Shown piece by piece: positions 8,689-18,264 of a stretch of 64,000 nt of DNA. The stretch is from the NCBI GenBank assembly GCA_036625225.1, contig JAZKUF010000003.1, positions 372,001 to 436,000 of the forward strand, written 5' to 3'. The DNA comes from Accumulibacter jenkinsii (GTDB taxonomy: Bacteria > Pseudomonadota > Gammaproteobacteria > Burkholderiales > Rhodocyclaceae). The stretch's first letter is position 1, and every line of letters begins with the position of its first letter. The notes under the pieces are model-generated. The model did no database searches. It saw nothing but the letters and a program-made list of their open reading frames with translations, and was not told the DNA's origin. The position numbers and the translations under genes were made by a program.

Positions 8689-9438
8689 TCAGTATCGCCT
8701 TGGCGGCTGCGGGCCCGAACTGGCGGCGGTTGCGGCCGGCAGCAGACGATCATATTCCGCCCGGACCACCGCATAGCATTCGCAGGTTCGCCGTTCCAGG
8801 CCGGCGCGGTCGAGCACCGTGATGTGGCCGCGCTGGTACTCGATCAGATTGCTCTTCTGCAGCTGGCAGGCTGCCTCGCTGACGCCCTCTCGGCGAACCC
8901 CGAGCATGTTGGCAATCAACTCCTGCGTCATCACGATCTCGTTCGATGGCAGTCGGTCCAGGCTCAGCAGCAACCAGCGGCAGAGCTGCTGGTCGAGCGA
9001 ATGGTGGCGATTGCACGCTGCGGTCTGGGCGATCTGGGTGATCAGGGCCTGGGTATAACGCAACAGGAGGCGCATCACCGGTCCGGCCCGGTTGAACTCG
9101 ATCAGCATTCGTTGCGCCGGCAGCCGAAACGCCTGGCCGGCGCTCTGGACGACTGCCCGGCTCGGCGTCGTGCCGCCACCCATGAACAGGGGCACGCCGA
9201 CGATGCCTTCGCAGCCGACGACGGCAATCTCGGCCGACGAACGCTCTTCGACTACCGACAACAGCGAGACGATCGACGTCGTCGGGAAGTAGACATGACT
9301 CAAGCGGGTACCCGACTCGTACAGCACGTCGCCCAGGAGCATAGGCACGGCTTCGAGCTGAGGTAGCCAGCACTCCCATTCGGTGGCAGGCAACGCGGCC
9401 AGCAGCCGGTTGCGTTGTGGGTCAGCGGCGAAGGGCAT
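8689..9438 (-). CDS. Crp/Fnr-family transcriptional regulator
   Basis: A 249-residue regulator with an N-terminal cyclic-nucleotide-binding-like beta-roll (about 20-140, including YFPTTSIVSLLSVVEERSS and EIAVVGCEGIVGVPLFMGG) and a C-terminal winged helix-turn-helix of the Crp type (about 170-230, ELIANMLGVRREGVSEAACQ). The canonical cAMP-contacting residues of Crp are not obvious and there is no FNR-type N-terminal cysteine cluster, so the signal is unknown. ATG 9438 has GGAGG 6 bases upstream. It is divergent from the histidine kinase gene. A copy of the 39-bp element lies between the two genes, which suggests autoregulation (inference). Confidence 0.85.
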   Translation of the reverse strand: MPFAADPQRNRLLAALPATEWECWLPQLEAVPMLLGDVLYESGTRLSHVYFPTTSIVSLLSVVEERSSAEIAVVGCEGIVGVPLFMGGGTTPSRAVVQSAGQAFRLPAQRMLIEFNRAGPVMRLLLRYTQALITQIAQTAACNRHHSLDQQLCRWLLLSLDRLPSNEIVMTQELIANMLGVRREGVSEAACQLQKSNLIEYQRGHITVLDRAGLERRTCECYAVVRAEYDRLLPAATAASSGPQPPRRY

Positions 9439-9519
9439 GCATGCCTCCGGGAAGTTTCGTCCGACACGGCAGGGCTGGAGACGACGCGCGAATTGTGGTG
9501 TGTGACCGAAACCGCGGCT

Positions 9520-9558
9520 AGCGGAAAGTCTCCCGTTGTGGGCAGGAAAATTTCCCGA
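9520..9558. repeat. 39-bp element, copy 2 (between crp-like and kinase genes)
   Basis: Second copy of the element at 8546-8584, starting AGCGGAAA and containing CTCCCGT and GGAAAATTTCCCG at identical spacing. It lies 82 bp upstream of the crp-like start codon. Because it covers the first possible TTG start of the kinase frame (9536), it argues that the kinase starts further downstream. Confidence 0.6.
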
Positions 9559-9610
9559 TCCCCGCGGCATTGAAGCGCTAGTCGCCGTCTGGCTGGCTGG
9601 AAGGCGGTAT

Positions 9611-11086
9611 TTGCGCAATAATGCGTCCGTGATCGATCCGTCGTGCGATTCGATCGCCGTGCTTGACGAGCACGGCGTGATCGTCAGCGTCAATCCCGTC
9701 TGGCAGGCTTTCGCCGGCAGCAACGGTGGCAGCGCGGCGCTGGCGAGCGGCGTCGGCATCGACTATCTGGGGGCTGTGCGGCGTGCCGCAGCCGGTGATT
9801 CGCTGGCGGCGGCAGCGCTGCAGGGCAGCGAAGACGTCCTCGCCGGCAGGCAGGCGACGTTCATCCTCGAATACCCGTGCCATTCCCCGGACTGCGAACG
9901 CTGGTTCGAACTGCACGCGACCCCCTTGCTGGGGGAGGTCAGGGGCATGGTCGTTGGTCATCGCGACATCACTGCCCGCAAGCTCGCGCTGCGCGCGCTC
10001 GAGCAATGCACCGTTGAACTGCGCCATAACGAGCGCGACCTGACCGCACTACTGAACAGCGTGTCGTCGATGATTGGTTACTGGGACCGCAACCTGCGCA
10101 ACCGCTTTGCCAACCACGCCTATCGCGACTGGTTTGGCGTCGATCCGGCAGCGATCCCCGGCAAGCATATCCGCGAGGTCATCGGCGAAGAACGCTTCCG
10201 TCTCAACCGGCCCTATATCGAGGCTGCGCTGGCGGGCACGGCACAGCAGTTCGAGCGCGCGATCCCGTCCCCCGACGGCCGTTCAGTGCGCTATGCGCTG
10301 GCCCGCTACACACCGGATCTGGTCGATGGCGAGGTGCAAGGCTTCTTCGTCGAGGTCGTCGATGTCACCTCGATCAAGCACAGCGAGCAAGCCTTGCAGC
10401 GTGCCCAGCAAGCGACGCAGGCACTGCTGTACGAAAACACCCGTCTGGTACGGCAGCTGCTCGCCGTCCAGGAGCGCGAGCGGACAGATCTGGCACGTGA
10501 ACTGCACGACGAACTCTCGCAGCACCTGACCGCGATCCGTGCCTTCGCCGGGGCCATTCAGCGCGATGAAGCGGCCGACCGGGCACGCTCCAGGGCTGCC
10601 GCACAGGCGATCGAAGATTGTGCGCGCGCCATCTACGAGGTCTCGCACCGTCTGATGGAAGGTTTGCATCCGAACATCCTCGACGCAGCCGGCATCGTCG
10701 AGGCCATTGCCACCCTGCTGCAGACGTGGCAACGGCAGCACCCGGAGATCGCCTGTCGCCTCTCGCTCGATCACCAGCTGGTCTGCGACGCCGCCCAGGT
10801 ACGGGTGGCCGTCTACCGCGTCGTGCAGGAATGTCTGAGCAATGTCGCCCGCCATGCCCACGCCAGTCGGCTGCGGCTGCTCCTCGCGCGGCGGCAAGCG
10901 GCGGATGGCGAGCGGCTGCTGCTGATCATCCGGGACGACGGGGTCGGCATGGAGGTCGACGCGCAGCATGCGGGTTTCGGCCTGCTCGGTATGCGTGAGC
11001 GTATCCTGAGCCTCGGCGGATCGCTGAAGATGAGCAGCGTACGCGGCAGCGGTACGCGCGTCAGGGTGATCCTTCCGAACGGCTGA
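9611..11086 (+). CDS. PAS-domain sensor histidine kinase, NarX/DegS type
   Basis: A soluble two-component kinase of the HisKA_3 class. Two PAS domains are visible (about residues 15-120, with PCHSPDCERWFELHATPL and a closing GHRDITARK; and about 145-265, with SMIGYWDRNLRNRFANHAY). A short coiled coil (ALQRAQQATQALLYENTRL) follows, then the dimerisation helix with the phosphorylated His in DLARELHDELSQHLTAIRA. The ATPase domain ends in DDGVGM and GFGLLGMRERI. The start is uncertain: TTG 9611 or GTG 9629 are the candidates I favour, and the frame is open back to TTG 9536. There is no membrane helix, so it senses a cytoplasmic signal. Its stop is 13 bp from the stop of the convergent response regulator, its likely partner. 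Confidence 0.85.
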   Translation: MRNNASVIDPSCDSIAVLDEHGVIVSVNPVWQAFAGSNGGSAALASGVGIDYLGAVRRAAAGDSLAAAALQGSEDVLAGRQATFILEYPCHSPDCERWFELHATPLLGEVRGMVVGHRDITARKLALRALEQCTVELRHNERDLTALLNSVSSMIGYWDRNLRNRFANHAYRDWFGVDPAAIPGKHIREVIGEERFRLNRPYIEAALAGTAQQFERAIPSPDGRSVRYALARYTPDLVDGEVQGFFVEVVDVTSIKHSEQALQRAQQATQALLYENTRLVRQLLAVQERERTDLARELHDELSQHLTAIRAFAGAIQRDEAADRARSRAAAQAIEDCARAIYEVSHRLMEGLHPNILDAAGIVEAIATLLQTWQRQHPEIACRLSLDHQLVCDAAQVRVAVYRVVQECLSNVARHAHASRLRLLLARRQAADGERLLLIIRDDGVGMEVDAQHAGFGLLGMRERILSLGGSLKMSSVRGSGTRVRVILPNG

Positions 11087-11099
11087 AGCCCAAAACCTC

Positions 11100-11774
11100 T
11101 CAGGGTTCGACGAGACCCTGTCGGATCGCAATCCTCGCCATTTCTGCCGGACTCGAGACGCCCAGTTTGGCCCGGATCTGGGTGAAATGGTTGCTGACGG
11201 TCTTGGTGCTGAGGTTGAGGATGCTTGCGCACTCGGGCAAGGTGTGGCCTTCGCTGAGCAGCTTGAAGACCTGGAACTCGCGCTGCGTCAGGCGATTGAA
11301 CTGGGGAGTGGTGGCCGAGGGCCGGTGGCGGTCGAGCAGCGCCGGCAACATGTCGGGGCTGACAAAGGACTCCCCGCGCGCCACTTTCTTGAGTCCCTGC
11401 AGGAGGGTATCGACGTTGCTGCCCTTGGTCACGAAGCCCAGGGCGCCGGCTTCGAGTGCCCGCTCGAGGAGGACTTGTGAATTATGCACGCTATAGACGA
11501 GGATCGCGGCTTGCGGATCAAGGTCACGGATGCGCCGGATGGCTTCGATGCCGCCAAAGCCTTCCATGCTGAGATCCATGACCACGGTGTCTGGACGAAG
11601 GCTGCGGTACTCGGCGTAGGCCGCCTCGCCGCTGCCGACTTCGACCAGCACGCACAGGGCGGGATCGGATTCGATCAGGCTGCGCAGCCCGGCGCGCAGA
11701 GCAGGGTGGTCGTCGACCACCATGACCGTGATGGGTTTGAGTTTCGCATGACCAGGGACGCCTTGCACCACCAT
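11100..11774 (-). CDS. NarL/LuxR-family response regulator
   Basis: A 224-residue regulator with a receiver domain (about 15-130) and a C-terminal LuxR helix-turn-helix (about 160-220). The acidic pocket is VVDDHP, the phosphorylated Asp is in TVVMDLSMEGFGG, and the conserved Lys is in GFVTKGS. The DNA-binding part reads LTQREFQVFKLLSEGHTLPE and LSTKTVSNHFTQIRAKLGV. ATG 11774 is the first start that leaves a normal N-terminus. The kinase at 9611-11086 is of the class that normally pairs with NarL-type regulators; here the two genes converge instead of forming an operon. Confidence 0.9.
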   Translation of the reverse strand: MVVQGVPGHAKLKPITVMVVDDHPALRAGLRSLIESDPALCVLVEVGSGEAAYAEYRSLRPDTVVMDLSMEGFGGIEAIRRIRDLDPQAAILVYSVHNSQVLLERALEAGALGFVTKGSNVDTLLQGLKKVARGESFVSPDMLPALLDRHRPSATTPQFNRLTQREFQVFKLLSEGHTLPECASILNLSTKTVSNHFTQIRAKLGVSSPAEMARIAIRQGLVEP

Positions 11775-11923
11775 GTGCCTTTCCCAATGCTTTGCTGACG
11801 GTTGCTGAACGAAATCGGAGCTTGCCCCTCCCGCTTCTCGATCTCGTCTCCAGCGGTGACGCGGGCGGTCTCTCAATGGTGCATTCTAGCCCTTAAACTC
11901 GGGTGATGTCCGATTGCTGGCAC

Positions 11924-13939
11924 TCACTTGAGAATTTTAAGCAGATTCGAAAAGCCATCGGTCCATGCGGCGAAGCCGGGGCGCGGGTCGAGCGTTTCGC
12001 CGCCGGCGAGCTGCGCGTACAGGCTCGCCGCACGTTCGGGTTGGGCGAGCATGACCCACACCGAATGCCGACAGAAGGCGTCGCCTTCATCGGGATCGAA
12101 GTCCACGATCAGGGCGGTCAGGCCGAGTTGCCGGGCGGCCGCGGCGACCACCGGTTTCAGGTCGAGATAGCGGTTGGTGATGTGGATGGCCAGAACCCCG
12201 TCGCTTTTCATGTGGCGCAAATAGGCCGTCATGGCTTCGATGGTGAGCAGATGTGTCGGAATCGAATCCCCCGAGAAGGCATCGATCGCCAGCAGGTCAA
12301 AGTTCTGCACCGCTTCGCGTTCGAGCATCAGGCGCCCATCGCCGAGTACCGGAATGATCCGCGCCGCGCTCTCGCCAAGGTAGCTGAAGTCCTTGCGGGC
12401 GAGGTCGAGGACCTGTTCGTTGATTTCGTACATGCGCATCTCGTCACCTGCCTGACCGTAAGTGGCCAGCGTGCCGGTGCCCAGACCGAGGACGCCGATC
12501 TTCAGCGCCTGGCCACCGGTGATGCTGAGGAGCGTCTGGCCGATCCCGGATTGCTCGCAATAGTAGGCGGTCGGTCGCCGGCTGTAGCGCGGCGAGATGA
12601 ACTGCTCGCCGTGGTTGATTCGGCCATGCAGGATGGTGCGCCGGATCCCCAGTTCGTCATGGCTGATGTCGGCGACCCGCAACTGACCGTAGAAATTGCG
12701 CAGCACTCGCCGGTAATCGTCGACGTAGTCGAACGAAATCCCCGCCAGGCGATAGCCATAGCCGAACAGGGCGACGACCAGCAGCCCGCGCCAGGCCGGC
12801 CTGAGTTCGCGCCAGAGAACGATGATCACCAGCAGGGCACAGAGAAAGAGGCCGATCGGCAGTTCGAAATAAGCGTTGAAGAATGCTGGCGCGAAGAGAC
12901 CAACGAAGCTGCCGCCGAGCGCACCGCCGATCGAAAGCATCAGGTAGAACAGCGTCAGGTGACGAACCGCCGGCCGGCGCCTGACCAGTTCGCCATGGCA
13001 GACCATGCAGAAGATGAACAGCGACAGCGACAGCAGGGCGACCAGGAGCGGCACCGGCAGGCTGCCGCCATCGACCACCTGGTCGAGGGCGACAAAGGCG
13101 ATCGGCAGTGCGACGAGAAATCCGGGCCGATAGTAATAGCGCGGCGCATCGAAGCAGAGAATGAAGCTCAGGAGATAGATGCTGAGCGGCAACACCCACA
13201 GGAAGGGTACCGGCGCCACATCCTGCGTCAGATGGCGCGTCATCGCCAGCAGGAGGATCGAGGCGGTCATCGCCAGGCCGACCCACAACAGGCACTCGTC
13301 CCAGCGCGGGCGTGCTGCCGATGCGATCGTGCTCGTCGTTGGTTCGCGCGTGCCCGATGTTCCCTGCCACGATTGCCAGGCGCTGCCGAAACAGGCCAGG
13401 ACGAACAGGATGTAGGCGGCCGACCAGGCCCAGGCCTGTTCGAGTACCGGGAAATAGGGTTCGACGAGCACCGGATAACTCAGCAGGGCGATCATCGAGG
13501 CCAGATTGGAGAGCGCGTACAATCGATAGGGCATCAGGCTCGCGAACGAGCGGGCGTACCACGCCTGCATCAGCGGTCCGGTAGTCGACAGCAAGAGGTA
13601 AGGCATGCCCACCGCCGAGGCGAGAACGACGAGCACGTTCCAGGTCGGGTGTTCGAAAGCGGCCTCCTTCCATGCCGGATCGGCGATCACCGGCAGGGTC
13701 GCCAGACTGAGCAGCAGCAGTGCGCAATGCACCAGATTCTGTCGGCGCGGCGAGAGCCATTCGTGCAGCAGGTGGACGTACAGATAGCCGAGCAGGAGTT
13801 CGGCCTGGAAAAAGACGAGGCAGGTACTCCACACCGAAGACGATCCGCCGAACCACGGCAGGATCATCTTGGCGATGATCGGCTGGATCTGAAAGAGCAG
13901 GAAAGCCGACAGGAAGACGGTAATGGCGAAGCTGATCAT
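11924..13939 (-). CDS. Polytopic membrane protein with spermidine-synthase-like domain
   Basis: A 671-residue fusion. The first ~420 residues are strongly hydrophobic, with about ten or more helices beginning MISFAITVFLSAFLLFQIQP, a signature of the fused transporter-like/spermidine synthase family. The C-terminal ~230 residues are a Rossmann-type aminopropyltransferase-like fold with GVLGLGTGTLATYGQ, MYEINEQVLDLA and LLAIDAFSGDSIPTHLLT. The usual GGGDG motif of true spermidine synthases is replaced by GLGTGTL, so polyamine synthesis is not assured and the substrate is unknown. ATG 13939 was chosen because the same frame remains open far into the MscS gene. The MscS gene lies upstream on the same strand. 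Confidence 0.83.
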   Translation of the reverse strand: MISFAITVFLSAFLLFQIQPIIAKMILPWFGGSSSVWSTCLVFFQAELLLGYLYVHLLHEWLSPRRQNLVHCALLLLSLATLPVIADPAWKEAAFEHPTWNVLVVLASAVGMPYLLLSTTGPLMQAWYARSFASLMPYRLYALSNLASMIALLSYPVLVEPYFPVLEQAWAWSAAYILFVLACFGSAWQSWQGTSGTREPTTSTIASAARPRWDECLLWVGLAMTASILLLAMTRHLTQDVAPVPFLWVLPLSIYLLSFILCFDAPRYYYRPGFLVALPIAFVALDQVVDGGSLPVPLLVALLSLSLFIFCMVCHGELVRRRPAVRHLTLFYLMLSIGGALGGSFVGLFAPAFFNAYFELPIGLFLCALLVIIVLWRELRPAWRGLLVVALFGYGYRLAGISFDYVDDYRRVLRNFYGQLRVADISHDELGIRRTILHGRINHGEQFISPRYSRRPTAYYCEQSGIGQTLLSITGGQALKIGVLGLGTGTLATYGQAGDEMRMYEINEQVLDLARKDFSYLGESAARIIPVLGDGRLMLEREAVQNFDLLAIDAFSGDSIPTHLLTIEAMTAYLRHMKSDGVLAIHITNRYLDLKPVVAAAARQLGLTALIVDFDPDEGDAFCRHSVWVMLAQPERAASLYAQLAGGETLDPRPGFAAWTDGFSNLLKILK

Positions 13940-14070
13940 CGAGGAATTTTCGGGGAAGTGAAGGGAGGTTCGGCCTGGCGACAAGGCCTGCCGAACCGGG
14001 GAGAACTGCGGTGATGAGCGGCCCGGCGATGGCCTCGGACGCCCTGTCGGAGCGCCGTTCGATCGAGCGA

Positions 14071-15705
14071 TCAGGGAGCGCTGCTGGGGCCCTCTGGCGC
14101 AGCCGGGGCAGCATGCCAGTGCTCGGGAGGAACGACGACACTGGTGCCCGGTTGGATGACGAAATGCGGCGACATGATCTGCACGCCATAGGTATTGAAC
14201 TGATCCTGGATGTTGGCGTGCAATGCCGAGAGCACCGGCACCCGTTCGAGTGGCTTGTCCATGTGCGCGAACAGTTCGTATTCTACATACCAGTCGGCCA
14301 GGCCTCGCTGATAGACAAAGGGGCGCGGCAGACTGCGCAAACCGGGGGTCTGCTCGGCGGCGGCGATCAGCATCGCATGGACCTGCCGCCAGGGCGTATC
14401 GTAGCCGATCGTCACCTTGGTCGATACCAGGGTGCCACGCGCACCCGCCAGCCGCGAGTAGTTCTTGATCGGGCTGGCGACGAGGACCGCGTTGGGAATC
14501 GTCACCTCTTCGTTGCGCATGTTGATGATCTTGGTCGATAGCGCGCCGACCTCGCTGACCACCCCGACGGTCTCGCCGAGGTCGACGAAATCGCCCACCG
14601 ACAGGGCGCGTGAATAGACCAGGACCAGGCCACTCATCAACTGATTGACGATTCCTGCCGAGCCAAGCGTCAGCATGAAGCCGAACATTACCGACAGTCC
14701 CTTGAAGGCGTCGCTGTCGGACATCGGAATGAACGGATAGGCGACGGCGATGCCGAGACCCCAGACGAGAATGTTGACGATGCGGTGGGTGGCGTTCACC
14801 GTCTCGGTGTGCAGGCCGGGCACCTGTACCCGGCCCGCTTTCGCCGCATTGAAGAAGTTGCCGAGAGCGTCGTTGAAGGCCTTGGTCAGGAAGAGAATGA
14901 CCACCGCCGTGGTCAACGCCGGAATGGCGCCGACGATGCCTGTCCCGATGGTGTCGAGCAGCGTGAACAGGAAATCGGTGAGACGATCGCCGAGCGGCTC
15001 GGTGAGCGGGAAGCGCGCGAGGACGAAGGTGAGCCAGAGATAGGCGACGCTCAGCCACAGGAAGCCCATCAGCAATTGCGCCAGCCGCTGGACCAGTAGC
15101 CAGCCGTATCGCGCCCAGCGGAAGGTGCTCGACTCCGGGTGGGCTTCGATCGCCTGCTGAAAGCGCTTGACCATCCAGGCGGTTGCCCGACGAATCAGCC
15201 AGAGCAGAGCGAGGGCGATCAGGGTTGCCAGCACCGAGAGGCCGATCCCCTTCAACAGCACCAGAGGACGACGTTGAGCGCTGCTTGCCTGCAAGGCGGC
15301 GCTCAGGGCGCCCGCGGCATCTCTCGCCACCTCATCGAGCGAAGCTTTTTCATCCGGGTCGAGATCCCCTTCGAGGATATTGAAGAGGGCCGCTTCGCCA
15401 ATATGCAGATTGATTCCCCGGTGGCCGTCGATCGTGAACGGAGTCAGCTCGATTGACTTTTCCATCTGACCGGGAGGCAGCGCGTCGAGTCGCGTGAGCG
15501 CTCGCCGCACGCGGAATTCCGGGGTCACGCCGACGAAGGTCATGCGAAAGGTGAAGATCGGCCGGAAGTGGTAATGAAGGGTCGCTTCCGGTGCTGCTGC
15601 CTTGTCGGCCGCGAGGACTGGCGCACTGACGAGGAAAAGGCATCCTGCCAGCAACAGCAGTGAAAAGGCGGCAGACAATTTTCGCCAAAGCGCAAGCGCG
15701 GTCAT
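14071..15705 (-). CDS. MscS-family mechanosensitive ion channel
   Basis: A 544-residue inner-membrane channel protein that probably releases solutes on hypo-osmotic shock. It has an N-terminal signal peptide (LLLLAGCLFLVSAPVLAADK), a periplasmic part of ~120 residues, helices near 155-175, 205-240 and 255-285, and the MscS pore/beta domain near 330-410. That domain contains GSAGIVNQLMSGLVLVYSRA, VGDFVDLG and IPNAVLVASPIKNYSR. A cytoplasmic vestibule-like domain and a Pro/Ala-rich tail follow. The long N-terminal extension makes it larger than E. coli MscS. Confidence 0.88.
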   Translation of the reverse strand: MTALALWRKLSAAFSLLLLAGCLFLVSAPVLAADKAAAPEATLHYHFRPIFTFRMTFVGVTPEFRVRRALTRLDALPPGQMEKSIELTPFTIDGHRGINLHIGEAALFNILEGDLDPDEKASLDEVARDAAGALSAALQASSAQRRPLVLLKGIGLSVLATLIALALLWLIRRATAWMVKRFQQAIEAHPESSTFRWARYGWLLVQRLAQLLMGFLWLSVAYLWLTFVLARFPLTEPLGDRLTDFLFTLLDTIGTGIVGAIPALTTAVVILFLTKAFNDALGNFFNAAKAGRVQVPGLHTETVNATHRIVNILVWGLGIAVAYPFIPMSDSDAFKGLSVMFGFMLTLGSAGIVNQLMSGLVLVYSRALSVGDFVDLGETVGVVSEVGALSTKIINMRNEEVTIPNAVLVASPIKNYSRLAGARGTLVSTKVTIGYDTPWRQVHAMLIAAAEQTPGLRSLPRPFVYQRGLADWYVEYELFAHMDKPLERVPVLSALHANIQDQFNTYGVQIMSPHFVIQPGTSVVVPPEHWHAAPAAPEGPSSAP

Positions 15706-15775
15706 CGTGATATCCGGTCGATAAGCGGGGTGCGAAGATTATAGCTTTCGCGATCCCGCGTTGCACCCATGGCAA

Positions 15776-17227
<1,452 letters not shown>

Positions 17228-17374
17228 TGAGTTTCCGTGATTGCCGGCGTTGGCGTGGCAGTGACTGAAGAAGAATTCTTTCTCCGGTGGCGGGAGCAAG
17301 CCTGTTCCGGCGGCAGCGGGAAAGGGGAAAGGTGGAAAGGGATAAAGGGGGCAAAGAGGGATGGGGACCGTTCC

Positions 17375-18220
17375 TCACATCACGCGATGTCGCAGCGCAG
17401 GCAGACTGGCACGGACTTCGGCCAGGCGCACCCGTTCAAGGTTGCCAATGACGATTCCCGGTCCCTTGAGTTTGCGGTCGATGATCTTTCCCCAGGGGTC
17501 GATCAGCATGCTGTTGCCGTGCGTCTCACGACCGTTCTCGTGCTGGCCACCCTGGGCTGCAGCCAGCACGTAACACTGATTCTCGATCGCCCTGGCGCGC
17601 AGGAGGATTTCCCAGTGCGCGCGACCGGTGGTCTCGGTGAAGGCCGCCGGAATCAGAAGCAGGTCTGGGACACCGAGCGCCCGATAAAGCTCCGGAAATC
17701 TGAGGTCGTAGCAGATCGACAGGCCGACCCGGCCAAAAGACGTGTTGAAGGCGACCGGTTGCCGGCCGGCTTCGATCGTCGCGCTCTCGTCGTAGCACTC
17801 GGTTCCCTGGCGGAAGCCGAAGAGGTGGATCTTGTCGTAACGCGCGACGCGCTGGCCTTGGGGATTGTAGACCAGGCTCGAATTGAGTACCCGGTGAGGA
17901 CTGTCGCTCCACAGCGGCAGCGACCCGCCGACCAGCCAGATGCGGTGTTCACGCGCACTGGCCGCGAGGAAGTCCTGGATCGGGCCGCGGCCATCGAACT
18001 CGCGGACATTCACCTTGTCGGCATCGGTCAGGCCCATGATCGCGAAATACTCGGGCAGGACCAGCAGTTCGGCCCCCTGCGCCACGGCCTCGCCGATCAG
18101 GTCGGCGGCCGTGCGCAGGTTCTCCTCGACGCGTGGCGTCGATACCATCTGCAGCGCAGCGACCCGCAGGCGCGGGACCGTGTGCTGCGCGGAGGACTGA
18201 TCAGTGGTCGGCGGCTTCAT
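17375..18220 (-). CDS. Carbon-nitrogen hydrolase (nitrilase family, omega-amidase-like)
   Basis: A 281-residue cytoplasmic amidase. The catalytic Glu-Lys-Cys triad is visible: Glu in LLVLPEYFAIMG, Lys in RYDKIHLFGF, Cys in LSICYDLRFPELYR. The closest named families are omega-amidase/Nit2 and deaminated-glutathione amidase; the sequence alone does not decide. The C-terminal RAIENQCYVLAAAQGGQHENGRETHGNS is typical. ATG 18220 starts it. It lies between yhdP and tldD on the same strand, in the conserved betaproteobacterial order, with about 44 bp to yhdP. Confidence 0.9.
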   Translation of the reverse strand: MKPPTTDQSSAQHTVPRLRVAALQMVSTPRVEENLRTAADLIGEAVAQGAELLVLPEYFAIMGLTDADKVNVREFDGRGPIQDFLAASAREHRIWLVGGSLPLWSDSPHRVLNSSLVYNPQGQRVARYDKIHLFGFRQGTECYDESATIEAGRQPVAFNTSFGRVGLSICYDLRFPELYRALGVPDLLLIPAAFTETTGRAHWEILLRARAIENQCYVLAAAQGGQHENGRETHGNSMLIDPWGKIIDRKLKGPGIVIGNLERVRLAEVRASLPALRHRVM

Positions 18221-18264
18221 GGCCTGGCTCCAGTGAGGTTGGACATCGTCGGGTCGGACACCGG

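Noticed and set aside
9439..9610. FNR-type box (TTGAT-N4-ATCAA) between the crp-like and kinase genes
   Set aside because: No such sequence is present; only the 39-bp element is seen.
13940..15058. Upstream extension of the spermidine-synthase-like frame (total 1044 codons)
   Set aside because: The extra part lies in another frame of the MscS gene; the membrane-protein family starts at MISFAIT (13939).
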